This document shows, piece after piece, positions 27,077 to 35,404 of a DNA stretch of 64,000 nucleotides. The stretch is from Chitinophaga pinensis (GTDB lineage: Bacteria; Bacteroidota; Bacteroidia; UKL13-3). Under the pieces are notes generated by a model. It did no database searches. It was not told the origin of the DNA and saw nothing but the letters and a program-made list of their open reading frames with translations. Position numbers and translations under genes: made by a program. Where the stretch lies: contig CAMBSD010000008.1 in assembly GCA_945870425.1 (NCBI GenBank), positions 62,001 to 126,000 on the forward strand, in the 5' to 3' direction. The number at the start of each line of letters is the position of its first letter. The first letter of the stretch is position 1.

Positions 27077-27874
27077 ATGAATAAAATCCACTTTGTCATT
27101 ATAAGTTTGATAGCTATTGCGTTTTTAGGTTCATGTAAAAGTAAAAAAAATTTATCAAATACCGGCAACAATACTGCCGTAATAACAGGTAAAGCCTCTA
27201 TTGAAGAAACTGAAAACACCCTCAGACTCATAAAACAAAATCGTAATGACTATGACTATGTAAAAGTAGATGCTTTTGCGGCTTATAATGATGGGAAAAA
27301 TGCCTATGATTTAGATGTAGAACTTGTTTGTGAAAAAGACAAATACATCTGGATGAAAGTTACAGCCATATTTGGCATTGAAGCCGCTAGGTTGATGTTA
27401 ACACCTGATAAAATACAGTTATTGGATAGACTCAATCGAAAACATATTACCGCTAATTATACCTACTTAAAAAACTTTACAGATATTCCTCTCACCTTTG
27501 TTCAATTACAAAATATGATTGCTGGTAATGCTTTGTTCGATGCAGATGCAAAGCAATCAAACATTGAAAATGCAGGTGCCGAAAAGCTTTTGACTTACCT
27601 ATTTAATCAAAATATCCAAACCAATATTTACAATACTACAAATTACAAAAATCGAAAGAGCATTGTGGCAGATACCATCAAAAACCAAAGCCTAGAAGTT
27701 GACTATAGTGATTATATAGCAAATGGTACAAATACAGTGCCTTCTAACATTTCTATTAACATTAAGGGCGAAAAAAATGTTGCCTGTCAATTTAAACTAA
27801 GCAATTTTGCATTTGATAAAAAAGGAGAAGTTCAATTTAGTGTTCCAAAAAGTTACCAAGAAATTCAGTATTAA
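27077..27874 (+). CDS. DUF4292 lipoprotein
   Basis: The signal sequence ends in a lipobox (IAIAFLGSCKSKKN), so the mature protein is lipid-anchored. The body (YDYVKVDAFAAYNDGKNAYDL, YIWMKVTAIFGIEAARLMLT, IQLLDRLNRKHITANYTYLK) fits DUF4292, a LolA/LppX-like fold of Bacteroidota, which suggests a role in lipoprotein or lipid handling in the periplasm. Its end overlaps the start of the next gene by 68 bases. Confidence 0.85.
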   Translation: MNKIHFVIISLIAIAFLGSCKSKKNLSNTGNNTAVITGKASIEETENTLRLIKQNRNDYDYVKVDAFAAYNDGKNAYDLDVELVCEKDKYIWMKVTAIFGIEAARLMLTPDKIQLLDRLNRKHITANYTYLKNFTDIPLTFVQLQNMIAGNALFDADAKQSNIENAGAEKLLTYLFNQNIQTNIYNTTNYKNRKSIVADTIKNQSLEVDYSDYIANGTNTVPSNISINIKGEKNVACQFKLSNFAFDKKGEVQFSVPKSYQEIQY

Positions 27875-29165
27875 GTTTATTTTGTTAATAGCTTTTAGCT
27901 GCGGGCTAATGGCTATGCCTATATATGCCCAAAAATACAGCAAAAAGAAGCAAGAATTAGAGCAAAAAAGAAAAGAATTACAACAGAAAATTGAAGAAAC
28001 CAAAAGGGTTTTAGAAGAAACTAAAAAGAAACAAAATACGAGTCTTCAAACCTTGAATACTATTTCGGCTCAAATAAAAACCCGCGAAAAAGTAATAAAT
28101 AACATCGGTCAACAAATATTTGAGTTAGCCCTAGAAATTGATGAAAGTAGAAAGCAAGTTGAGGTATTAAAGGCCGATGTGGTTAACCTCAAAAAAGACT
28201 ATGCTGATAACATTCTTTTGGCATACAAAAGCCACTCTTCTATAGACAAAATCATTTTCATATTTAACGCTAAAGATTTTAACCAAGCAGTTAAACGAAT
28301 CAAATATCTGCAACAATTTAACGACTACCGAAGGCAACAAGCGCACTTAATCCTAAACACTCAAAAGTCGATTATTGAAACCATCAATGAAATGATTGCA
28401 CTTAAAAGGCAGAAGATGGATTTGGCGGGGATAAAAGAAGAAGAGAAAAAAGAACTAGAAGTCGATAAAAAAGAAGAAAATCAAGTATTAAATCAACTCT
28501 CAGCCAAAGAAAGCGATCTGAGAAAAGAGATTAGCAATAACGAAAAAGCTGCCAATAAATTAACACAGGCACTTGCCCAATTAATTGCTAAAGAAATTGA
28601 AGAAGCCCGCGCACGAGAAGAAGCTAGGCGTGGAGCAGAAGAAGAACGCTTGGCAAAATTGAATGCTAAGAAAAACGGCACATCCATTAAAAAGGATACC
28701 AAAAAAACAGAAACAAATACATTTGTTCAATCGCCTGAATCCTTAAAACTCAGCAACGATTTTATAAGTAATAAAGGTCGTTTGCCTTGGCCTGTTGACA
28801 ATGGTTATATAAGCGAAGGCTTTGGTGTGCATGCCCATTCCACATTAAAAGGAGTTAAAACAAATAATAACGGGGTTAATATATCTGTTAGAAAAGGTTC
28901 GAATGCCCGTACCATTTTTGGAGGTACAGTTAAAGCCATTTTCACCGTTCCAGGCATGGAAAAGGTTGTGTTAATTAATCATGGTGAGTATTATTCAGTG
29001 TATGCAAACTTGCAAAATGTAAGTGTGAAGATTGGAGAAAAAGTTAACACTAAGCAAATTATTGGTGTGGTATATACCAATGAACAAGAAGATAAAACCG
29101 AGATACATATAGAAATTTACAAACAAAAACAGATGCAAAATCCTGAATTGTGGCTAAGAGATTAA
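27807..29165 (+). CDS. EnvC-like coiled-coil protein with degenerate M23 (LytM) domain
   Basis: A signal peptide (FILLIAFSCGLMAMPIYAQ) leads into long coiled coils (residues about 45-300, rich in Lys, Glu and Gln) and a C-terminal M23 domain. That domain lacks the usual zinc ligands: the first motif reads TNNNGVNISVRKGS, and the end reads EIHIEIYKQKQ. This matches EnvC-type activators of amidases rather than an active endopeptidase, so a role in septal peptidoglycan splitting is inferred. The ATG at 27807 gives a 68-base overlap with the upstream gene; an in-frame GTG at 27840 would shorten it. Confidence 0.85.
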   Translation: MHLIKKEKFNLVFQKVTKKFSIKFILLIAFSCGLMAMPIYAQKYSKKKQELEQKRKELQQKIEETKRVLEETKKKQNTSLQTLNTISAQIKTREKVINNIGQQIFELALEIDESRKQVEVLKADVVNLKKDYADNILLAYKSHSSIDKIIFIFNAKDFNQAVKRIKYLQQFNDYRRQQAHLILNTQKSIIETINEMIALKRQKMDLAGIKEEEKKELEVDKKEENQVLNQLSAKESDLRKEISNNEKAANKLTQALAQLIAKEIEEARAREEARRGAEEERLAKLNAKKNGTSIKKDTKKTETNTFVQSPESLKLSNDFISNKGRLPWPVDNGYISEGFGVHAHSTLKGVKTNNNGVNISVRKGSNARTIFGGTVKAIFTVPGMEKVVLINHGEYYSVYANLQNVSVKIGEKVNTKQIIGVVYTNEQEDKTEIHIEIYKQKQMQNPELWLRD

Positions 29166-29231
29166 GTCAAAGCAGCAGGTATGCAAACTTTACAGAAAAT
29201 TTTACATCTTTGAAGAAAAATTTAAGTATAT

Positions 29232-30026
29232 ATGAAACAAATCGTTAACGCATTATTTTTGGTAGCCCTTTTTATCATTGGCTCAATTACCATTTCAACT
29301 TCGAGTCCAACTGGGACCCCTACCAAAGCGTCTGGTGGACCAGCCGAAAATGGAGCAACATGCTCTCAGGGTGGTTGTCACAGTGGACCGGCTACTGCAA
29401 GGCCCAACGTGATATCTAGTGATATACCGCCAACTGGTTATGTAGCTGGAACTACTTACAATATTACTGTATCTGTTACAGGTTCAGGGAAAAAGGGATT
29501 TCAAGTATCTGCACAAAAACCGGATAAATCATACGCGGGTGTTTTCACTGCTGATGCAGGTAGCCAAATATATGAAACCAACTATGTAACCCATAGTGCT
29601 CAAAAAACTACCACGCCTGCTACCTGGACATTCAAATGGACTGCCCCTGCTAAAGGAGCAGGTGCAGTTGATTTCTATGGTGCATTTGCTGTTACAAGAT
29701 CAGCAACATATACAGACAAGTATACGGTTCAAGAAAGCGCTTCAACTGGAATATCTGAATTTGTAGCTAATATTAACCTGAATGTGTATCCAAATCCGTT
29801 ACAAGAAAACATCAACTTATGCTTTGATTTGCAAGAAAATGCAGCTGTTTCAGCACAACTAATTAGCATGGATGGTAAATCTTCGTTTGATTTATATAAC
29901 TCAAATTTGCTTGCTGGTAAACATAATTTGAACCTATCAAAACCTGAAGCATTGCAAGCGGGTATTTATTTTTTACAACTTAATTTAGACAATAAGCAAG
30001 TAGTGAAAAAAGTATTTGTGGATTAA
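29232..30026 (+). CDS. Secreted choice-of-anchor V protein with type IX sorting tail
   Basis: A signal segment (IVNALFLVALFIIGSITIS) is followed by TGTPTKASGGPAENGATCSQ and GGCHSGPA, then a beta-sandwich (YNITVSVTGSGKKGFQVSA, PATWTFKWTAP) typical of the choice-of-anchor V domain. The end (LNVYPNPLQENINLCF ... GIYFLQLNLDNKQVVKKVFV) is a type A type IX sorting domain, so the protein should reach the cell surface. The Cys-X4-Cys-His in CSQGGCH resembles a c-type haem site with an atypical four-residue spacing. Function unknown. A strong terminator follows. Confidence 0.85.
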   Translation: MKQIVNALFLVALFIIGSITISTSSPTGTPTKASGGPAENGATCSQGGCHSGPATARPNVISSDIPPTGYVAGTTYNITVSVTGSGKKGFQVSAQKPDKSYAGVFTADAGSQIYETNYVTHSAQKTTTPATWTFKWTAPAKGAGAVDFYGAFAVTRSATYTDKYTVQESASTGISEFVANINLNVYPNPLQENINLCFDLQENAAVSAQLISMDGKSSFDLYNSNLLAGKHNLNLSKPEALQAGIYFLQLNLDNKQVVKKVFVD

Positions 30027-30046
30027 TAATATTATTATTTATGAGG

Positions 30047-30088
30047 TGCCATGTTGTAATTTGCCATTGCAACATGGCATTTTTATTT
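30047..30088 (+). terminator. Rho-independent terminator between the anchor-V gene and meaB
   Basis: A 10-bp perfect stem (TGCCATGTTG at 30047-30056, CAACATGGCA at 30070-30079) is followed by TTTTTATTTT. It ends right at the likely TTG start of meaB, so meaB must be reached by read-through or by a promoter inside this hairpin region. Confidence 0.85.
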
Positions 30089-30990
30089 TGGAGAAATTAG
30101 ATATCATACCAAAACTAATAGAAGGGGATAGGCGGGCTTTAGCCCGCGTCATTTCATGGGTTGAAAACGAAAGCCAAGGCTATGACGAGCTGCTTCAGCA
30201 GCTTCATTTCAACAAAAACATTCCTATCATTGGCATAACAGGCCCGCCAGGTGCAGGTAAAAGCACTTTAATAAATGCCTACACCAAATACCTTGTAGAA
30301 CAAAATAAAAAAGTAGCCATCATTGCGGTTGACCCAAGTTCACCCTTCAACAAAGGCGCGCTAATGGGAGACCGCTTGCGCATGAGTGAGCATTTTTTGC
30401 ATCCCAATGTATTCATTAGAAGTATGGCTACCAGAGGAAGTCTTGGTGGTCTAGCACCAAAAATATTTGAAGTAGCAGATGTTATTCGTTCTTCAAATTT
30501 TGATTGTATCATCATCGAAACGGTAGGGGTAGGCCAAAGTGAAGTGGAGATAGCAGCCCTTGCAGATACTACCGTTTTGGTGCTGGTGCCAGAGGCTGGT
30601 GACGATATACAAACCATTAAAAGTGGTGTGATGGAGGTGGCTGATATTTATGTGTTAAACAAAGCCGATAGAGATGGTGCTAATACCTTTTTTAAAAATT
30701 TAACCTTACTGGCCCAAAACAACATGAGCGAGTTTTGGGAGGCACCCGTAGTGAAAACCATAGCATCAAAGTACGAGGGTATAAAAGAGTTGGATGAAGC
30801 CATCAATAAACATTTCATATCACAACATAACACCCAAAGACGCTTGCATTTATTAGCAGAAAAGGCGTTGTTATTTATTAAAAACCTTCGCAGCAAAGAT
30901 GTTCATATAGAACAAATAGCAATAGAATTAGAAGAAGTTTACCAAAACGAAAACTTTAATATCTATCGCTTTGTTAATAAATACATATAA
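30088..30990 (+). CDS. meaB: Methylmalonyl-CoA mutase-associated GTPase MeaB (ArgK family)
   Basis: MeaB is a G3E P-loop GTPase that protects and loads the B12 cofactor of methylmalonyl-CoA mutase. Motifs: GITGPPGAGKSTLINA (G1), VDPSSPFNKGALMGDRLRM, IIETVGVGQSEVEIA (G3 region) and YVLNKADRDGA (G4). A longer reading frame from 30016 would cross the terminator hairpin at 30047-30079, so I place the start at the TTG at 30088, giving EKLDIIPKLIEGDRRALAR as the N-terminus, as usual in the family. The mutase genes are not in the window. An inverted repeat (GCGGGCT and AGCCCGC) lies in codons near 30133-30149. Confidence 0.9.
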   Translation: MEKLDIIPKLIEGDRRALARVISWVENESQGYDELLQQLHFNKNIPIIGITGPPGAGKSTLINAYTKYLVEQNKKVAIIAVDPSSPFNKGALMGDRLRMSEHFLHPNVFIRSMATRGSLGGLAPKIFEVADVIRSSNFDCIIIETVGVGQSEVEIAALADTTVLVLVPEAGDDIQTIKSGVMEVADIYVLNKADRDGANTFFKNLTLLAQNNMSEFWEAPVVKTIASKYEGIKELDEAINKHFISQHNTQRRLHLLAEKALLFIKNLRSKDVHIEQIAIELEEVYQNENFNIYRFVNKYI

Positions 30991-30998
30991 ATTTATAC

Positions 30999-31571
30999 AT
31001 GAAAATAGCCATTCTTTCGGGCTCTGCAAGAGCCAATAACAATACATTGCGAGTAGCCAAAGCACTTTCAAATACCCTAGTATCCCATGATTTAAGCATT
31101 ATTGATTTTACTCAATATGATATTCCTTTAATAGTTCAGGGCACTTTAAACAAAGAAACATTAACTGGATTCCAAAGTCAATTGATTCAAGCATTAGATG
31201 AGGCACAAATTGTGATTACACTTTCACCTGAATACAATTGGAGTATCACCCCTGAATTGCTAAACATGTACCATGCCTTAGGGGTTAAAGATTTTGCCCA
31301 TTTATTTCATAATAAAGTTTTTGCCTTTGTGGGTGTTTCTGCCGGTCGCGGAGGAAAAGCTCCTTGTCTACAAATGATGCAAATTTGTAATAAAATAGTT
31401 AGCTTCACAGGTGGCCTTTCAGTGGTTTCATCTAAGATATTTGAATCACATGAAACCAAAAATGTATTGGATGAAAATGGTAACTCAACTGGAAATGTCA
31501 TATACGATAAAGGTTTGCAAGACTTCACCAATTATACACTAGCAGTAGCAAATAGATGGTTTAACCAATAA
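30999..31571 (+). CDS. NAD(P)H-dependent FMN reductase family protein
   Basis: A flavodoxin-like oxidoreductase of 190 residues. [19 protein letters not shown] is the FMN-phosphate loop, and [21 protein letters not shown] is the signature of NADPH-dependent FMN/quinone/azo reductases. The start lies eight bases after the meaB stop, so it is probably in the same transcript. The natural acceptor cannot be read from the sequence. Confidence 0.85.
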   Translation: MKIAILSGSARANNNTLRVAKALSNTLVSHDLSIIDFTQYDIPLIVQGTLNKETLTGFQSQLIQALDEAQIVITLSPEYNWSITPELLNMYHALGVKDFAHLFHNKVFAFVGVSAGRGGKAPCLQMMQICNKIVSFTGGLSVVSSKIFESHETKNVLDENGNSTGNVIYDKGLQDFTNYTLAVANRWFNQ

Positions 31572-31622
31572 ATCAATATCTAGAGTTTGGGCTAAAAGTC
31601 AAAAACTGAACAAAAATCATCA

Positions 31623-31651
31623 TTGCACTTTTCGGTATTCTGTTAATTTTG
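31623..31651 (+). promoter_or_regulatory. Bacteroidota-type promoter for fumC
   Basis: TTG at 31623-31625, 18 bases, TAATTTTG at 31644-31651, matching the consensus. The fumC ATG is 23 bases downstream. Confidence 0.65.
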
Positions 31652-31674
31652 TCAACTTTATATACTTAAACAAA

Positions 31675-33069
31675 ATGACATACAGAATAGAACACGATAC
31701 CATGGGCGAAGTGAAAGTGCCTGTTGAAAAATATTGGGGAGCACAAACAGAACGCAGTCGCCAAAATTTTAAGATAGGTCCTGAGGCTAGCATGCCCAAA
31801 GAAATCATTTATGCTTTTGCCTATTTGAAAAAAGCCGCAGCACACGCCAATACTGAATTAGGTGTTTTACCTAATGAAAAATGTGAGCTAATCAGCAAGG
31901 TATGTGACGAAATATTAAACGGTATGCACGATGGCGAATTTCCGTTGGTTATCTGGCAAACAGGCAGCGGTACACAAAGCAACATGAATAGCAATGAAGT
32001 GATTGCTAACCGCGCACATGTTATCAATGGTGGCAATTTGATAGACGACAAGAAGGTACTTCATCCAAATGATGATGTAAACAAATCTCAATCATCAAAC
32101 GATACGTACCCCACTGCTATGCACATTGCAGCCTACAAACAAACGGTTGAAATTACCATTCCAGGTATGGAATTGTTGCGTGATACTTTGGACAAAAAAG
32201 CCAAAGACTTCATGCAAATAGTAAAAACAGGTCGTACCCATTTTATGGATGCAACACCTCTTACATTGGGCCAAGAATTTTCGGGTTATGTGCAACAAAT
32301 CAATAACTCAATTAGAGCCATTAAAAACGCCCTTGAGATGGTTTTAGAATTGGCTTTAGGAGGCACTGCAGTTGGTACTGGATTGAATGCACCAAAAGGA
32401 TATGATGTACTAGTAGCTAAAAAAATTGCTGAGTTTACAGGCTATCCTTTTGTAACTGCTCCTAACAAGTTTGAAGCATTGGCAGCGCATGATGCCATGG
32501 TAGAATTGAGTGGTGCTTTAAAACGCAGTGCGGTAGCATTGATGAAAATTGCCAATGATATCAGAATGCTATCAAGCGGACCTCGCAGTGGAATTGGAGA
32601 AATCGTTATACCAGATAATGAACCAGGTTCGAGTATTATGCCAGGCAAAGTGAATCCAACCCAACCAGAAGCCATGACCATGGTTTGTGCGCAAGTAATG
32701 GGCAATGATGTAGCAGTTAGTGTTGGTGGGATGAGCGGTCATTTTGAATTAAATGTTTTCAAACCAGTAATTGCCTATAATGTATTACAAAGCGCCCGAT
32801 TAATTGGTGATGCTTGTGTGAGTTTTAATGATAAATGTGCAGTGGGTATTGAACCTAATACAGATATTATCAAACGTCATTTAGAAAACAGTTTGATGCT
32901 TGTTACCGCATTAAACCCTCATATCGGTTACGAAAATGCAGCAAAAATTGCAAAGAAAGCACACAAAGAAAACAAAACCTTGCGCGAAGCAGCAGTAGAA
33001 TTAGGCTTGCTAACAAGCGAACAATTTACCGAATGGGTAAGACCAGAAAACATGGTTGGTAACCTTTAG
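31675..33069 (+). CDS. fumC: Class II fumarate hydratase
   Basis: FumC hydrates fumarate to malate in the TCA cycle as an iron-independent tetramer. Motifs: [19 protein letters not shown], the signature [17 protein letters not shown] with the mobile catalytic loop, and [17 protein letters not shown]. The length of 464 residues is normal. It has its own promoter and is followed by a 417-bp spacer, so it is likely monocistronic. A weak imperfect hairpin lies at 33083-33116. Confidence 0.96.
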   Translation: MTYRIEHDTMGEVKVPVEKYWGAQTERSRQNFKIGPEASMPKEIIYAFAYLKKAAAHANTELGVLPNEKCELISKVCDEILNGMHDGEFPLVIWQTGSGTQSNMNSNEVIANRAHVINGGNLIDDKKVLHPNDDVNKSQSSNDTYPTAMHIAAYKQTVEITIPGMELLRDTLDKKAKDFMQIVKTGRTHFMDATPLTLGQEFSGYVQQINNSIRAIKNALEMVLELALGGTAVGTGLNAPKGYDVLVAKKIAEFTGYPFVTAPNKFEALAAHDAMVELSGALKRSAVALMKIANDIRMLSSGPRSGIGEIVIPDNEPGSSIMPGKVNPTQPEAMTMVCAQVMGNDVAVSVGGMSGHFELNVFKPVIAYNVLQSARLIGDACVSFNDKCAVGIEPNTDIIKRHLENSLMLVTALNPHIGYENAAKIAKKAHKENKTLREAAVELGLLTSEQFTEWVRPENMVGNL

Positions 33070-33398
33070 GAATATTTTTATAGGAAAGCTTGCCAATTTA
33101 TATCGGCAGCTTTTCCATAATTAATAATATATGCCTAACTTCAGTGTGCAGAAGTTATTAATGAAATTAGCAAACAAGGCCTTAGATATCATTCTATCTG
33201 CAGCTGAATTGTTTGATTCTTTTGTAACAAATCTAGCAACCCCTCTAAAATAAATGGATAAATTTAGATTTGTTTTTAGCAAGTTTTACTCTAATTAATA
33301 ATGATAATCATGCTCCGTAAATTATAGATGAACTTATTATTTATTAAAATCTGTATGCTGCTAAATGGAATTATTCTGAGGCTTATTTCAACAAAAAC
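33070..33398. other. Spacer between fumC and the rimP promoter
   Basis: The stretch has an imperfect hairpin (33083-33094 with 33105-33116) without a T-tract, which may end fumC transcripts, and AT-rich sequence. One 40-codon frame (33131-33253, MPNFSVQKLLMKLANKALDI) is present, but I see no promoter or other support for it. No RNA gene is recognised. Confidence 0.4.
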
Positions 33399-33428
33399 TT
33401 GCCTATTAAGAACTTAATAATATATTTG
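33399..33428 (+). promoter_or_regulatory. Promoter of the rimP-nusA-infB operon
   Basis: TTG at 33399-33401, 19 bases, TATATTTG at 33421-33428: an excellent match to the Bacteroidota housekeeping consensus. Transcription would start about 33432-33434 and pass through the hairpin at 33451-33477 before reaching the rimP ATG at 33487. Confidence 0.75.
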
Positions 33429-33450
33429 TGGCGAAGAATCTAACAAATGA

Positions 33451-33482
33451 AAAGAGGGGACAGCAAGTCCCCTCTTTCTTTT
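33451..33482 (+). promoter_or_regulatory. Terminator-like hairpin in the rimP leader (possible attenuator)
   Basis: An 11-bp perfect stem (AAAGAGGGGAC with GTCCCCTCTTT) has the 5-base loop AGCAA and is followed by CTTTT, ending five bases before the rimP ATG. It lies after the promoter, so it is part of the operon's own leader and not a leftover from fumC. It could end transcription early or hide the ribosome site. Because nusA, whose product acts on hairpin termination, is the second gene, autoregulation is a reasonable guess. Confidence 0.65.
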
Positions 33483-33486
33483 ACTA

Positions 33487-33948
33487 ATGGATATTGTAAA
33501 ACAAATAAAAGCCTGGGGATTAGAGCATTTGCCTTCCGAACTATTTATAGTGGAGGTAGATTGGAAGCCTGCTGGGCAAAAAGTTATCGTATATTTGGAT
33601 GGGGATGAGGGGGTTAATATTGAAGCCTGCCGCACATTAAACAGATATTTGTCAGAAAAATTGGATGAGGTAGAGTTTACTGAAACCGCTTACACGTTAG
33701 AGGTTTCATCACCAGGGGCGGATAGGCCTTTGCTCATGCATCGTCAATACCATAAGCACATGCGTAGGGTATTGGAAGTGAAATTGAACGATGGAACTTT
33801 GGTTGAAGGAAAATTGGATGAAATTAATGAAGAAAAAATCAGTCTTCAATTACGCGATAAAAAGAAAAGATACAGCCCTTCATCAACATACAGAGAAGTT
33901 GCTTTTGCTGATATAGCAAGCACTTTGGTTCAAATAAGTTTTAAATAA
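33487..33948 (+). CDS. rimP: Ribosome maturation factor RimP
   Basis: RimP helps assemble the 30S subunit. The 153-residue product has the N-terminal part with VEVDWKPAGQKVIVYLDGDE and GVNIEACRTLNRYLSEKLDE, then YTLEVSSPGADRPL, the family signature, and a C-terminal SH3-like domain (LNDGTLVEGKLDEINEEKIS). The order rimP-nusA-infB is conserved in most bacteria. The stop is 28 bases before nusA. Confidence 0.93.
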   Translation: MDIVKQIKAWGLEHLPSELFIVEVDWKPAGQKVIVYLDGDEGVNIEACRTLNRYLSEKLDEVEFTETAYTLEVSSPGADRPLLMHRQYHKHMRRVLEVKLNDGTLVEGKLDEINEEKISLQLRDKKKRYSPSSTYREVAFADIASTLVQISFK

Positions 33949-33976
33949 TATAGAGTAACAAAACAATAAATATAAA

Positions 33977-35215
33977 ATGCAAAGTGTAGGATTAATCGAC
34001 TCGTTTAGCGAGTTTAAAGAATTTAAAAACATCGACCGCGCAACCATGCAACGCGTTTTGGAGGATGTTTTTCGTGGAATGTTGCGCAAAAAATATGGCA
34101 CAGACGATAACTTTGACGTAATTATCAATGATAACAGTGGGGATTTAGAGATATGGCAAAACAGAAACATCGTTCACGATGGTGAAGTTGAAAATTCTCG
34201 TTCACAAATTGCTTACTCAGACGCAATTAAAATTGAGCCTGATTTTGAAATTGGTGAAGATGTTACTGAAGAGGTAGGATTAGCCGTTTTCGGTCGTAGA
34301 GCCATATTATCTGCTCGTCAAACTTTGTTATCAAAAATTCTTGAGCTTGAAAAAGACGAGTTGTACAAGAAATACAAAGACCGTGTGGGTGAGATTATTA
34401 CAGGAGAGGTTTATCAGCTTTGGAAAAAAGAAATCATGGTTTTGGATGATGATGGAAACGAGTTGTTATTGCCCAAAACTGAAATGATACCTGCTGATTT
34501 CTACAAAAAAGGTGATAGCATACGCGCTATTGTTTTAAAAGTAGAAATGTTCAACGGTAGCCCAAGAATTATTTTATCTAGAACGTCTCCTGTGTTCTTA
34601 GAAAGATTATTTGAACTTGAAGTTCCTGAGATTATTGATGGTTTAATTAATATTAAGAAAATTATTCGTGAGCCAGGTGAAAGAGCTAAAGTGGCAGTAG
34701 AAAGCTATGATGATAGAATTGACCCAGTAGGCGCATGTGTGGGTATGAAAGGCAGCCGTATTCATGGTATTGTAAGGGAATTGCGTAACGAAAACATTGA
34801 TGTTATCAATTACACTAATAACTTACAACTATTGGTACAAAGAGCTTTAAGTCCGGCTAAAGTCTCAAATATTAAAATTGAAGAAGCTGAAAAACGTGTG
34901 GCCGTGTTCTTAAAACCAGACCAAGTGAGTTTGGCCATTGGTAAAGGTGGTCATAACATTAAACTGGCTGGTAAGTTAGTTGGATACGAAATTGATGTAT
35001 ACAGAGATACTGAAGAGATAGACAATGAGGATATCGATTTAGAAGAATTTTCAGATGAGATTGACAGTTGGATTATTGACGAGTTGAAAGGAATAGGTTG
35101 TGATACGGCTAAGTCTGTATTGGCAATTGAAACAAATGAGTTGGTAAGAAGAACTGAATTAGAAGAAGAAACAGTGATTGAGGTTCGCAAAATATTGCAA
35201 GCCGAATTTGAATAA
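33977..35215 (+). CDS. nusA: Transcription termination/antitermination factor NusA
   Basis: NusA binds RNA polymerase and modulates pausing, termination and antitermination. The 412-residue chain has the N-terminal polymerase-binding part (ATMQRVLEDVFRGMLRKKYG), an S1 domain (GEIITGEVYQLWKKEIMV), two KH domains (VGACVGMKGSRIHGIVREL, and VSLAIGKGGHNIKLAGKLVG) and an acidic C-terminal part with a helix-hairpin-helix look (LKGIGCDTAKSVLAIE). The length is usual for Bacteroidota. Confidence 0.96.
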   Translation: MQSVGLIDSFSEFKEFKNIDRATMQRVLEDVFRGMLRKKYGTDDNFDVIINDNSGDLEIWQNRNIVHDGEVENSRSQIAYSDAIKIEPDFEIGEDVTEEVGLAVFGRRAILSARQTLLSKILELEKDELYKKYKDRVGEIITGEVYQLWKKEIMVLDDDGNELLLPKTEMIPADFYKKGDSIRAIVLKVEMFNGSPRIILSRTSPVFLERLFELEVPEIIDGLINIKKIIREPGERAKVAVESYDDRIDPVGACVGMKGSRIHGIVRELRNENIDVINYTNNLQLLVQRALSPAKVSNIKIEEAEKRVAVFLKPDQVSLAIGKGGHNIKLAGKLVGYEIDVYRDTEEIDNEDIDLEEFSDEIDSWIIDELKGIGCDTAKSVLAIETNELVRRTELEEETVIEVRKILQAEFE

Positions 35216-35239
35216 ATAAATAAATTAATAAACAAAAAA

Positions 35240-35337
35240 GAAAACGCGAGAAATCCATTTTATGAAGTAGCAGTCGGCCATATCATATTGAAGCTTTGCC
35301 TATTTGCGCTTAACAGTAAAATGTTTCTCGTGCTTTC
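35240..35337 (+). promoter_or_regulatory. Long-range inverted repeat in the nusA-infB spacer
   Basis: The 189-bp spacer holds two arms that pair with few mismatches: 35240-35262 (core GCGAGAAA, then CATTTTA) and 35317-35337 (TAAAATG, then TTTCTCG). The arms enclose about 54 bases. A 67-base stretch follows before the infB ATG. The layout suggests a folded leader for infB or an RNA processing site in the operon transcript; no known riboswitch class is recognised. Confidence 0.45.
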
Positions 35338-35404
35338 GTAACAATTATTAGTGCGTAATACACGATATTTGCGCAAATAATTATTACAAGACTTAACAAA
35401 TTTA

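Noticed and set aside
27807-29165. Active M23 endopeptidase
   Set aside because: The zinc ligands expected in the LytM core are not present, so an activator of the EnvC type is more likely.
33131-33253. 40-codon frame between fumC and rimP
   Set aside because: It has no promoter, no coupling and no recognisable sequence; it could be chance in an AT-rich spacer.
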